64,000 bases of DNA. Source: Zantedeschia hybrid cultivar. Lineage: Eukaryota > Streptophyta > Magnoliopsida > Alismatales > Araceae. The position numbers were made by a program, and so were the translations under genes. Location of the stretch: the NCBI GenBank assembly GCA_030544215.1, contig JARZZO010000003.1, positions 630,001 through 694,000 on the forward strand. The letters are read 5' to 3'. Each line of letters opens with the position of its first letter. Position 1 is the first letter of the stretch. The notes under the pieces were generated by a model. It ran no database searches. It saw only the letters and a program-made list of their open reading frames with translations, and was not told the origin of the DNA. Below, piece after piece: positions 24,317-36,800 of this stretch.

Positions 24317-24612
24317 GAGTGTGAGCATCTAAGGAGCATATGGCTTAAGAGCCCTTCCCGAGTGTGGACACTCGAGGGAGAACATATAGCTTAAGAACTG
24401 TTCCCGAGTGTGGGCACTCGAAGGAGAAATATGGCTTAAGAGCCCTTCCTGAGTATGAGCATTCAAGGGAGAACATATGGTTTAAGAGTATTTCCCGAGT
24501 GTAGGCACTCAGGGGAGAACTTATGGCTTAAGAATCCTTCTCGAGTATGGACACTCGGAGGAGAAGATATGGCTTAAGAGCTTTACCTAGAGTGTGGGTA
24601 CTTGGGGAAGAA
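24317..24612. repeat. Minisatellite of about 46 bp, six to seven units, with hairpin motif
   Basis: Units start at 24317, 24360, 24406, 24451, 24497, 24543 and 24590, so the period is 43 to 47 bp. Each unit has the pattern GAGTGTGGGCACTCGAGGGA followed by GAACATATGGCTTAAGAG. GAGTG and CACTC pair to give a short hairpin in most copies. Its place between gag and the 3' LTR fits the repeat-prone 3' region of Tat-type elements. Confidence 0.85.
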
Positions 24613-25165
24613 CATCAAGATAGTTTTGGAGAATATGATTTCATTGAATTCAATATTCGCAATTGTGCAACGTTTTTACAGAGCTTACTTAACAATAATA
24701 GGCTCTAAGGTTCAAAATTCTAAGTGTGGGGTACCTCTTTGCCTTCAAGTATAGACAGTCAATATGCCCCCTTGTCGAGGATTTTTGAGATGCGATAGGT
24801 GTCTTCCTAATCAGGAGCGAGTTTTCCCGAGGCAAGCTGTGAAGCCGACGCCTTTCCCTTTCACATAGCTAAGATTCTTCTTCTTTTCGAGGAGAGGGGG
24901 GGCGTTCGTCAAGACACTTGCCCCCACCCTCCTCTCCTTGGGAGTGGTAAGCGGTCACCACCTCCTCGCAGTCGGCATGCTGGTGCACCAAGATGACAAG
25001 TGCATTAAGGGTCTGTGGAGCCTGGAGAATGATTACTACCTCCTAAGTACGTCATCTAGGATCCTGTGTAAGGGTTGTAATAGCTAAGGACACCTTGAGC
25101 TTGGGCACATGGTGGGCTTCCACGTGGAAGTGGGCGATGTAGTCCCTGAGGGACTCTCCTCACAA

Positions 25166-26064
25166 CTATTTGATTGCCACTAGGCTGGCTGACAATTTTT
25201 TACGGTGGACGCCTGCGAAGTGGTCGCAGAATAGCCTCCTAAATTGTCCAAATGAATGGACAGTTCCAAGGTGAGTGAGGCTAACCACGCCTGCCGGCTC
25301 TACCAGGGTGGTGGCGAAGGTACGATAGTGGATGGCATCTGGGATTTGGTGCAACATCATATGCGACTGAAAGTTATTGAAGTAAGTATCAGGGTTGCCT
25401 TGCCCATTGTAGGTGTTGAGGTTGTTGATAAGCAGCTTCTTCGGCACGAGAACATTGAGGATATCCTAGGAGAAAGGAGAAAGAACCTCATCTTCATTGG
25501 TGGGGGAGGAAGAGTGCCTCTCTTTGAGAAGTCTCTCGAGGCGCCTCTCTCGCCACTCCAATCATTGCTCCCCTTCATCAAGCCGCCTTTCCAACTAGTA
25601 GATGCATCGGACGACGACAGGATCCACTCGGAAAGAGTGGGATTAAGCCGACACATCGGAGTGATGGCTTTGGCTCTCGTCACCTCCACCCTGCTTGGAA
25701 GAAGAGCAATTCGACCCGGTGACTCCCGAACTAGCAAGTATGGGGTCATTGCAACATATTTTTCTATCGAGGATGGTAAGGTGTCCTCCTGCATTTCAGA
25801 CTCCTTGTCGCCCTTTGGAGCGGCTTGCTACACTGGTGGTTGGGCTCCATAGGGAGCACCTGTAGGCGGAGGAGGCAAACATTCTTGCATGAGGTTGATG
25901 GGGATGCCCAGCTGCTATGTCAAGACTCCCTGAGGGTCATGGTCATTGCATGACGGGGCCAACGATGTGCTCTGGGAGGTGTGAGGGTTGCCACCATTGC
26001 CGTGGGCATCCTGCTAGGACGTGGCTCCGGCGCGGTGGCTGCTCTTTAGGTTTTCTTGAGCCAT
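25166..26064 (-). pseudogene. Gypsy gag remnant
   Basis: A likely start MAQENLKSSHRAG lies at 26064, just past the primer-binding site, but the frame stops within 20 codons. Shifted frames carry the rest. The best part (25447-25166) includes NNLNTYNGQGNPDTYFNNFQ and FGQFRRLFCDHFAG, the capsid-like segment of plant Gypsy gag. After a TAG it continues with GESLRDYIAHF, another gag hallmark. Stops and frame changes show it is dead. Confidence 0.7.
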
Positions 26065-26080
26065 GACCTTCTATATGTTT

Positions 26081-26096
26081 CTCATAGATGGCGCCA
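26081..26096 (-). other. Gypsy primer-binding site
   Basis: The minus strand reads TGGCGCCATCTATGAG four bases beyond the inner edge of the right-hand LTR. Plant Gypsy elements commonly use a TGGCGCC primer site. It sets the element's orientation. Confidence 0.6.
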
Positions 26097-26100
26097 ATCA

Positions 26101-27008
26101 TGTAGCAATCGAAAGCTAGTTCGGTGCTGAGGACCATCAGATCTGGTCTCCGGCTAAGCGATAGAATATGTAGAAAAGGAGAACGTACCAAGCAATGACC
26201 TGCAAGAGGGAAGAAGGCAGTCAAGGGGTCCCCCCTCTAGGTGTGGTGAAAAACCCTCCAATGCCTAAGTCAAATCTTTGGGAACAAAATATGACTAGAG
26301 TTTTTTGGGTGAAGGATTGTATACTTCTTACTGGAGGATGATGGGTCCTTCATATATGACTAGTAGGAGGCATTGGAGGATCTTCTAGCAACGACCAGTT
26401 GGTCGCCCCATGATTTGGACCCCTTGATTGAGGAAATTGTGGACCTCCGGGCTGAAAGGCACATTCTGCTTTCTTGATGAGAGGCGAAGATTGTGGAGAC
26501 ATGTCCTGAGTGGGCAGGTGCCTAATGTGGAAGTAGGATTCCCGCCCAAGGGGGGGGCGAGAAGTTTGAATCTTCTCGGACTTCTCGGGAAGTCGGCGTC
26601 TCTGTCCATGGGCCTTAAGAGACTCCTCCCTAGCTCTACCATAAGGGTATATTCGAGGATCTTGACTTTTCGGAAAGGCGGTTCTCAAGAAGTCGGAATC
26701 TTGGTTAAGTCTTGTTGGGCCACTATTGAGTGACGCTTCCGGCCTCTACTTGAGGGCCTTGCCTTCTTTTTCTCGAAAAGTCGGGATCTCGGCTCACCTT
26801 CGTGAGAGCTCAGGATCTCGGATGAATGGTGCTCTGGGTCCTTGCCTACAGGCCTCGCCCTTGAGTGGCTTGGTTGGTTGATTTCTTCCCGGGAAGTCGA
26901 TTTTCCGGAAGTCGGTTCTTGGGAACTATTCCCTGCTGACTGGGCCGTAGACTGTTGAGCTGTTCGTTGTTGGGCTTTTTTGGAATAAAGCCAACTTAGC
27001 CCTCTTCA
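26101..27008 (-). repeat. 5' LTR of the Gypsy element
   Basis: This 908-bp copy starts TGTAGCAATCG and ends CCCTCTTCA on the plus strand and matches 21903-22794 along its length. It lies next to the primer-binding site and gag, so it is the 5' LTR of a minus-strand element. Confidence 0.8.
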
Positions 27009-27587
27009 ACATGTATTTCGAACATGATGAGGCTCATGATAAAAAAAAATTTAAAAAATAAAAAACTCTGGTTAGTTATTACCGTTTAATCTCCAAACCT
27101 GTTATTAGATACCTCCTTACACATGCAACACACACAAAAAGCGACCATGTACGGTTCCAAATATGTTTCATGCGCAAGTACTCAAACTATGCGAGTACCA
27201 TTTCATTAAGATATACTTACTGCAGTTACAGAAGACTTTTTTATTTGACTTTTTTTAATGGTTGTCTTCGCTATGCTTTATATATCTGTAAAGCTCATCT
27301 CCCATCCACTGATGAACCGAAAATTTTAAAAGTTAAATCGAGTCCGAATGAATTTAAAAAATGTCTTTAATAGGCCGGGATCAATTTGAAAGCCAGACTA
27401 GGTGCGCATCTCGTCATTAGAAAACATAGACAATTTACCTTTTATATAGAGAACACACAGTTTTTATCCGTGGAACTTTTTTTTGGTTCCTTCTTTGGAT
27501 GATAAGGAACAGAAAACAGTAATACTGAAGGGAATACAACACAATTAAATGTTGTATGTGTAATATAATATTAAATATATGTGTATA

Positions 27588-27597
27588 TATATAAATA
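27588..27597 (+). promoter_or_regulatory. TATA box of the SRF gene
   Basis: TATATAAATA lies 291-300 bp before the SRF ATG, at the edge where AT-rich spacer gives way to GC-rich leader. A cap site near 27620 would give a 5' leader of about 270 nt. Confidence 0.55.
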
Positions 27598-27728
27598 AAG
27601 TTAAAAAACAGAGGCCTTCCGACATTTTCGCTGCCCGTTGTTGGCCGCAACGGCTAATTTTAGCAGCGCAGAACTGGGCGCTCTCCCCACATCCTCGGTT
27701 CCCACCAAATTTAGACATTTGCGACGCC

Positions 27729-27884
27729 ATGGAGGTTAGACGTTTGGACCAGCCGGGTCCGCCACTCCCCCCAACCCTCCTCCCACCGTGCCGCATTGCC
27801 ACCACCACCGCGACCACCACTTTCTTCCCCTCCTATGCGAGCTCAAGATGGGGAAGAGGCACAGAACTTAGCGAGCAAGGGTGA
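27729..27884 (+). CDS. Upstream ORF in the SRF leader (51 codons)
   Basis: The first ATG after the predicted cap site opens a Pro/Thr-rich frame, beginning MEVRRLDQPGPPLPPTLLPP, that ends at a TGA three bases before the SRF start (TGA GAG ATG). It is in the same frame as SRF. Two further ATGs (27834 in another frame, running past the SRF start, and 27848, very short) also precede the main start. A start-codon load of this kind normally lowers translation of the main frame. Whether the peptide is made or conserved cannot be judged from one sequence. Confidence 0.45.
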   Translation: MEVRRLDQPGPPLPPTLLPPCRIATTTATTTFFPSYASSRWGRGTELSEQG

Positions 27885-27887
27885 GAG

Positions 27888-30800
27888 ATGTTCTCGCATC
27901 CGTGGTGGCCCTTCGCCGCGGCGGCCCTGGGGGTCTTCCTCCTGCTGGCCCCTGTCGACGGAAGCACCGACGGCCCGGACGGTAATGCATGGACCACTTG
28001 CTTCTCTTTCTGACCTCTCTGTCTGTTGTATCCAGAACCTATCTGATGATATGTTCATGAGAAGGTGCTTTCTTTTGTAATGCGATGCAATTGTGTCATA
28101 TGCCTCGCAGTTTCTTGCTACTCATATCTTGATCAGATGCTCACCATATTTAAGCCCACCATCAGCGACATCACGCAGCCCAGGCAAATGTGATAGACTG
28201 CGTTCATCAAGATACTGCAATGGGTTATCTATGGGTCTGTCTTGATGCAGAATTGTTGTTCTCAAGTTGTAAATTCTTTTCTGTATTCCAGGGGACAACA
28301 GTGCACAATTTATCCACGGCTAAAAGAAGAATAGAGTGAAATATCATACGTTTGTCTTCATCGAAACATTTACAGGGGAAAGGAGAACATATGTTGCTTC
28401 CTTCGGATCACCTTTTTTTAAACTTTTTTTATTCCTGTAAATGTGTGTTTCGTCAGTTAAACTAGAAGAAATTCAGATGGGCGAATTATGCTAACCAATT
28501 GTGGTCAGTTGCTCAACCCAGTCTTCCAAAATGATTCGACTGACATGATGATTTACCTCCCGCGGACCATCATGACAGCTCCTTGAATAGGTTCTTTATG
28601 TTCACCTATTGGTTTATGTTCCACTCTAATTGGATAGCCTAAATTAAAAGCAATCAAGGCAATGGGTCCTTGTCCTGGCCAAAGTTTTGCAAATGTTTTA
28701 GCCACAATGAATAGATAGGGACGCAGTTTAGCTGAAGCTAAAACTTTAAATTAATGCAAGACAAAGTTTGATGGCCAAAATAACATTTCCAGTTTTGTTG
28801 ATGATGTGGGTAGCCTCATTTCTTCCCTTCAAGTTTACTTCTTTGGCTTTCCTACTTTGTTGTTCCATTCCCTTATAGAAACAGTAAGGGTATGACTCAC
28901 AAATGTTTATCTACAGAGGACAGGTTGAAAAATGAATGAAGAAGATTCATGTTTCAGTAAAGATGATGTTTAGCTAGAAAAGGATATAGAGTTTAATGCA
29001 GCCATATATAAATAGTTCTCCATGTCTTAGCGAGGCAAACACCATGGTTCATGCCTTCTAAATGAATTTTTGATGCACCAAAAGTACAACTTGATAAATT
29101 CTTCCAGTGTTTGCTTGTGAGACCCCCTTTTCTTCTATGTTTCTGTGTCTTCAAATGCTTCATGGATTTCTCATTTGGTTTGTTTATGTTTTATGGTTTT
29201 ACAGTTTCTGCCCTCAATGTGATGTATAGAAGCTTAAATTCTCCTTCCCAGCTGACTGGCTGGACTTCAAGCAGTGGAGACCCTTGTGGTCAAGGTTGGA
29301 AAGGAATTAAGTGCTCGGGTTCATCAGTAACAGAAATGTAATAATCTTTGTTTTTACTGTTATAGTCCTCGTGTGATTTGGGATCATGGTGCAAAGCTCA
29401 AGAAACCTTTGTAGTTTGCCTCTTAGATGCATGAGATTTAGCTAGTCAGCCAAGTTGTTTTCTATCAGCAAACATGTGCATGCATGTGATTTTTGACATC
29501 CTGTCCTGTCCAAAGTTATCTTGGCCAGGTAATTGGCATCATCATGTAGCACAATGTCATTTAAGGCTGGTGATTAAAAAAAATTGCCAAATCATTAGAT
29601 TCTTCACTGGGTATATCTGACCCATATTGATAAAGGCTTTCGATGATGACCCCAACAAAGTCATTAGCTTTTTTATTTATATAAGGACCATATGAAGTGT
29701 CTACAGGGGGTGGAATTTCTTAACAAAAAAGGAATTTTATTTGCTAATTTCAAAGGGAGAAATATATATCCACTGCTCAAAATTAGTAACGGAAGTCAGA
29801 GTCCTTTATTGCTGTCCATTTTGGAGAGGAAGAATTTGGAAAACGTTAAAATGTCTTTTGCAAGTATTGAGTGGGTTTTCCTAATTTCTTTTCTCTTTCC
29901 TTTTACTATAAGCACGCTACTTTTTTTGCATGTCTGTCTCTCTGTTGTTTCCAACATCTGAGGTTTGCCCAGATCTCCTTCTACATTGACTTGAATTCCC
30001 TGTACTTGGGGACTTGGACTATTAATTCACGTTTTCAGCACTTCCTTTTCAGGAAGTTTACTTTATGTTATAATATCTCAAAACCAAACCACTGAATTCT
30101 CATATGTCCCCACTGAATTGAGCAGCAGGCTGTCAGGTCTTGGACTGACCGGATCAATGGGCTACCAGTTATCAAGCTTGACCTCTGTAACATATTTGTG
30201 AGTTATACCTTCATTGGTGGCATATCTCATGCTCGTTATTTTCTTCTCATCCCTTGAAGGTTTTCAACTAAATATCATTAACTTCCTCTCCCATAGTACA
30301 GTGATTTGAGCAAGAACAATCTGCAGGGTGATATCCCATACCAGCTTCCTCCAAATGCAGTTCACATGTGAGTCCTTTATCAACTTCTTCCGGTGATCTT
30401 GCATAAAGTTCTGATTTATTTTGCAGGATGTACTAAATCATTTTTTGAATATGTTTTTCTTTTTAGAACCTTATATTTCAGTGGGCATGTATAATTATGA
30501 ATGCCTTAGCAAGAAGTATTTCAGACGTGCTTAGTACGTAAATGATTTGACATTGCTGATTTAAGTTATGACCTTTTTCAGAAACCTCGCTGGGAATACT
30601 TTCACAGGTAGTGTGCCGTATTCAATTTCACAGATGACTGACCTCAAATATCTGTAAGCACAGCTCTTTCATTGTCAGTTCATGTTTACATTTCTGCTAT
30701 TGATTCTTTGCTTAGAAGAGCTCTGATATGTTCTGGAATGCAGAAATCTTGCCAACAACCAGCTGAGTGGTCAATTGGCAGACATGTTTGGAAAATTTAC

Positions 30801-33800
30801 TAGCCTTACTGTGTTGTAAGTAAAGACTACCTTTCTAGTGAGATCACTCTCTCAATATCATATATTTGCCAGTTCTTTTACATAACATCTGTGACCTTTT
30901 TCATAACTTCAGTTCAATTGTCAATCCTAGATTGAGTTACAAGTATCAAATTATATGGTGATTGACTGTGTTGGTATGATCAGATTGTCATATGAGCTGT
31001 GAAAATAAAAAAGCACAATAATCATCGCAAAACTACAAGGTTGCGTATTTTAATTGTTTATCCTTTTCTAAAGTAACACCCCACATTTTTACTTGAAGAA
31101 ATTCATGGTCACATGGGAAGAAAAGAAAGAAGAGAGCAGGAGGAAGAAGAAACACACAAAACATGTTGTGCGGCTAGTATCATCTGGCCGCACCCTTCAA
31201 AGCCTTTATTAGTTTAACCTAATACAACACAAAGGTCTAAAATACCCCTGTTACAAGCCAGACTAATCGGGGATATAATTGTAAAGATAAAACATTACTT
31301 AAGCTAACTGGATCCAACTAAATGGGTCTAGTAATGAACCACCGTACTGGTAATGATAAAACATAACTTAATGTAATCGGATCAACTAAATGGGTCCGCT
31401 AATGAACCAGTGTGCTTGTAATGATCCAGCACACTTACACCTAGGCTAAACATTTTGGCACTCCCCCTCAAGCTGAGCATAGATGTCTCGCATGCACAAC
31501 TTGCCCAAAACAGAATGAAGCTGATCCTTGGTGACGCCGTTCATCAACAACTTGATCAGCAGAACATATATAAGGTAAACACAATTCTCCACTGTCAAGT
31601 TGTTCCCGAGTAAAGTGTCGCTCAATCTCGATGTATTTGGTTCAGTCATGCTGCACAGGATTATTGGCAATATTAATTGCAGCTTTGTTATCACAATACA
31701 ACTGCAAGGGAAGGTCAACAAACACTCCAATATCATGTTACAAAAGCTTTAGCCACAAACAATTAAGTAAGACCATGTGCCATAGCACGATATTCATCTT
31801 CTACACTAGATCGAGCGCATACAGTCTATTTCTTACTTCTCCACGTGACCAAATTCTTCCCAAGATAAACACAATAACCGGTAGTAAAACGTCGATCCTC
31901 CTTTGAACCTGCCCAATCAGCATCAGCATATCCTTCAATTTGAAGAGAGCTAGACTTATTGAACGGCAACCCTTTCTCAGGACATGTTTTGACATAGCGG
32001 ATAATTCAATCCACAGCCTGCATATGGGGGATCTAGATGCATGCATGAACTGACTAAAGTAAGAGTCAAGTACAATGACTTCTCAACCAGATGTTGATAT
32101 CTCCTCTTCTTAGCTTCACAAAGTAGCTCCCCCGCTTGACTAATCAATTGGTGATTGACTTCAATAAGCGTTGCTGCAGGCTTACAACTCATCTTGCCAG
32201 TTGCTGCCAACAAATCAAGAGCATATTTCCACCGGCAAATGTAAATGCTCTCACTTGAGTATGTAACCTCAAGACTCTAGAAATACCGGAGCAATGCCAA
32301 GTCTTTGATATCAAACTCTCTAGCCAAACTTTGTTTCAAAAATTGTCTTTCATCCACATGATTACCTGTGATCACTATGTCATCTATATATGCAATGAGA
32401 AGGATCACCTTGCCGTCTTTCCACTTTACAAATAAAGTGTGATTAGCATTACATTGTATATAACCAAAACGTATTATAGAAAGCCTAAATTGATCAAACC
32501 ATGCATGAGGAGACTGTTTCAGGCCATACAAGGTCTTCTTCAACTTGCACACCTTGCCATCCGTAGGATAACCAGGTGGTGGCTGCATATATACCTCTTC
32601 ATGCAGATCTCCATTGAGAAAAGCATTCTTAACATCAAGTTGAAGCAACTTCCAAGAGAATCAGGCAGCAAGAGAGAGAGAATAACCCTGACATGTTTCA
32701 ACTTGGCTACATGAGCAAATGTCTCATCATAATCCACACTGTGTGTTTGGGTAAAGCCTTTGGCTTGCATTTAATGTTGAACACCTACTTTGAACCAACC
32801 AACTTCCCCTTTGGAGCAGAGATATCATTGTAAGAGTAAAACATAACTTAAGCTAACCAGATCCAACTAGATTGGTCCGGTAATGAACCACTGTGCTGGT
32901 ACTGATAAAAAATAACTTAAGCTAATCAGATCCAACCAAGTGGGTCCGTTAATGAACCAGTGTGCTGGTAATGATCCAGCACACTTACACCTAGGCTAGA
33001 CAGTTTTACATAATGTAATGATGTGACTAAGAGAAAGCAAAATAGATATGGGACTACGAAAATACATCTACTTTATCTTATCACTGAAGAATGATGTGTT
33101 TCAATGACTGGGAATATAAAACTTGATCTCTCACTATGGACTCATGAGTTACCTAAAAGGAAAAAGGAAAGGGAGGGACTCATTATCCACTTACCTTATA
33201 ATCTTAGCCACTTATTGTTAGTTTCTTTTAATCATGCTACACATCCTCCTGTGTGAAAGGTAAAATAGATATGGGACTACGAAAATACATCTACTTTTTC
33301 TTATCACTGAAGAATGATGTGTTTCAATGACTGGGAATATAAAACTTGATCTCTCACAGTGGACTCATGAGTTACCTAAAAGGAAAAAGGAAAGGGAGGG
33401 ACTCATTATCCACTTACCTTATAATCTTAGCCACTTATTGTTAGTTTCTTTTAATCATGCTACACATCCTCCTGTGTAAAGGGTTAACGTTCCTTACAAG
33501 ATCTACAAGGATGATATCGTGCAACATTTATATAATTTTTTTGAGCATAAAGTAGGAACATCATTCCATTTTGTATATATATATACATTCTGTTCCATAG
33601 TTTGGCTATATGGCCAACTGCTAGTTTTAGTTCCTTTGTCTAGGCTAATTTAGTCCACCATTCACTAACATACTTCATCTCTTACTGCATCTCTTGGTTC
33701 TTTCAGATATTTCTTTTTTCTGGGGCTGAGAAATGGAATTCCTTCTTGTGGTCTATTCCATTATGGACATTCAGAGGATGTATTGATGTGGCTAAGGACA

Positions 33801-36800
33801 TGGAGAGGACTTTTACAGATGACATTATTTGAATTGATGGAAGTATAGAGAGAGTTTAAATGGTAGGTTAGAACATTGGGGATGCCTTAATATCTAAAAA
33901 AATTGGAATTAGTCAAACCGAGTCAAGGTCATGAAATGTAACATAAAATGATACATACAGCAGGGAGGAGAGGCAGACAAATATAGTTATGATTGAAGAT
34001 GGGTTTCCTTAGGAGTGGTAGTTGTCAGTGTATATGGTCTATTGCTCAGGAGAATGGAGAGATCTTCCTGATGCAGACTGGATGAAGTGGAGAACCATCA
34101 TCCAAGTCAGCACCAGTTAGAAGGCACACTATACTTGGCGTGAAAGATAGTAAAGGATTCAAGGGAGCTTTGAGCTGATTCGACATTGTATGAAATAACA
34201 TGTATTTTCTATATGTAGCACATGGCACTTCATGGAATCAAGTGTTAAGATAGGGTTCACGTAGCTGACACCAAATGAAGGGGATAACTGACTATGATGA
34301 TGACGGCGGTGGCAGCGGCGGCAGCAGCAGTAATGGTCATAGTGTCACAAAGAATGTGGATATGAAGAACAAAGACAAGCTACAGGAAAGCATTTATAAA
34401 CACTCCTGGTATCCTTTGTGATTTTGGAATTTAGCCTTGATGCAGTGAATTTACTGACAGACAAGAATCATGAGATAGCAGAAGGGTTGTTGATTAACGA
34501 TTATGCTCGTATTCTATGTTTTCTTTTTTCTTCCCTCCTTGTTGGCCTTCTTGCAATGCTATGGGATCATGCCTCATCAATTTAATTTATGTTCTTGCTA
34601 ACTTCCCGATCATGCAATGCAAACTCCTTTTTTCACTGATGAGCTCATTGTTTAACATCAGGGATCTTTCATACAACCACCTGACAGGTAATCTGCCTCA
34701 CTCCTTCGGGTCCCTCTCAAGCATCAAAACTTTGTAAGGGCACACTTCACTTACTAGTTTACTATTGTTCTGGGTTCTTTTGCCTCACAATGGGCATGCC
34801 TTTTCTCCAGGCTTTTGCAGAATAACCAATTTACTGGACAAATTAATGTTCTTGCAACTCTGCCTCTCGAGGAACTGTAAGTGTTCCACAGGACTGTTAC
34901 CTCATCAATGAACTAATTCATCTTAATATAGTATTAGAGTTAGTTCGGATTAGTAACAAGGATCACCATCTTATCATGATATCTATTGGCAATTCCCACA
35001 AAATCCAATGATCGCTGTGCATCATGGAATGCAGAATTGCAAATGATGATTAGTTGCTAGTCCGTCATGGAGAACTATTCACCCAAACTTTTATTCTAAT
35101 ATATCTCTTTTTTCAACCAGGATTGTTTAATTAAAAGATAAACAATTAGTTAGTTTTTCTGCTGTTGATAATAGGGATGGTTTGTCGCTTATTACAAGCA
35201 TCTTAATTCAACTCTGTATGACACAAAATTATAAATTTGCCAACCTTCCAAAGTAAATTATTATTCATACTTATCTGCACTTGTTTTGACCAAGTTGATG
35301 TCATAAGCATGATGGTTGAGTGATCAATGAATGTGACTTAAATGCTATTCCTTGGTAAAGCAAGTAATCCAGTGTAGATGGTATTTTGTTTGTATATCTT
35401 TTATTTATGTTACTATGTTGAAATATCTACTGGCTATTCCCCTTTCTGCTAAGTATTTGGCATCTTTGTGGGTCTTCCAGGAATGTTCAGAACAACCAGT
35501 TTACTGGCTGGGTTCCAAACGGATTGAAGAACATAAACAGTCTCCAGTAAGTACGTAGATCATTACATTACTTCCTTCAATCTTTGTGCTAAGAGAGGTG
35601 TAGTGGTTGAAACCTTTTTTCTAACATTGGAATTGTCTTTCACTAGAACTGAAGGCAATTCTTGGTCATCTGGGCCTGCACCCCCGGGTGTTACCAGTGG
35701 TTCATATGGTGGTAAGAAGTCATCTGAAGGCAATAAAGGGAAAACGTCAGGTATAAATGGAGGTGCTGTAGCTGGGATATTGATATCTGTGTTGATTGTG
35801 GGGTTGATTTTATTGGTACTAAGTCGAAGAAGATCATCATCGTCACTATCATCACATTATATTGATGAAGAAAATCTTGGCCAGAGAAGGCCATTTACAC
35901 ATTCAGTGTCTCATGAAGGTAATTCTTTTAAATAATTATGTAATAACAAGTTTACCTTCTGACATTCTCTTTCTGCTTATGATAAGTCTAATTTCACCAT
36001 CATCCAATATTCCTCTGTCCTATCTCGTTGAGCAAACTGAGGTTTATCTTACATAGCTTGTTGTACTGCTGCTAAAAGTGTGGAAGTATTTCTTTTTTGA
36101 CATTTATTTCTACTTGCTTTTCACACGACAACTTTGTATCCAATAGACTCAATATATGACCATGATAATTCTGTTGGTTTTCTCTGATCCTAATTGCTGT
36201 GGAGTAGAAGTTTCCCATGGTTTAAGCCTATGTTGAGAGCCATTCGACTATATCATGTAGAAAACTAGTGTATGTATGCCGTGGTGAAAGCTATTCAATG
36301 TTATGGTGAGGTCACAGCTTCAGTTTGAGTCACTGGAACATGGCATATTTGCCAAAACTTGGAAAGTTAGTTAGTGGAGGCATGATCCTGTTAAAGAAAA
36401 TGATACAGTGACAAGGAAAATGGTTACTACTGTTTGAAGTTTTTGAATAACATTTAGCAGTAATATGTGACGTTTTTGCATGCATAAGGTTTGAAACTTT
36501 GAATACTATGGGTGTTTCCATTTACAACCATGTTATCTTATTTTCTTTTCTACTTTTCAGCCCTTTCGTGCATTGAATGGGGGCTTTTCTTCCACCCCCC
36601 CTCCACACACACACACACAGAGCCCCAACCTTAAAGTTCTACATTTATAAAAGTGCTTGTTTAGCAACCATAAAACATTTTAATTACTTTGATCCTTATT
36701 AAAGAATTACCTTGATATATTTTGGGCTTCTAAAAAGGTTTGTATAGCAACCTTAAAATGTGTTTACCTCTGTGAGAAGTATCTCAATATCCTGTGGGCA

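Larger units (their letters stand above)
21903..27008 (-). mobile_element. Gypsy LTR retrotransposon, internally deleted
   Basis: Two direct copies of about 900 bp (21903-22794 and 26101-27008) begin TGTAG and end CTTCA. The flanks ACAGG and ACATG form a 5-bp target duplication with one mismatch. A primer-binding-site-like TGGCGCCATCTATGAG lies on the minus strand beside the right LTR, so the element points leftwards. Decayed gag follows, then tandem repeats. No protease, reverse transcriptase or integrase is visible, so about 3.3 kb remains of the internal region. The TGGCGCC primer site and 3'-end tandem repeats suggest a Tat-like lineage. LTR divergence looks well above 10%, so it is an old insertion. 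Confidence 0.8.
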
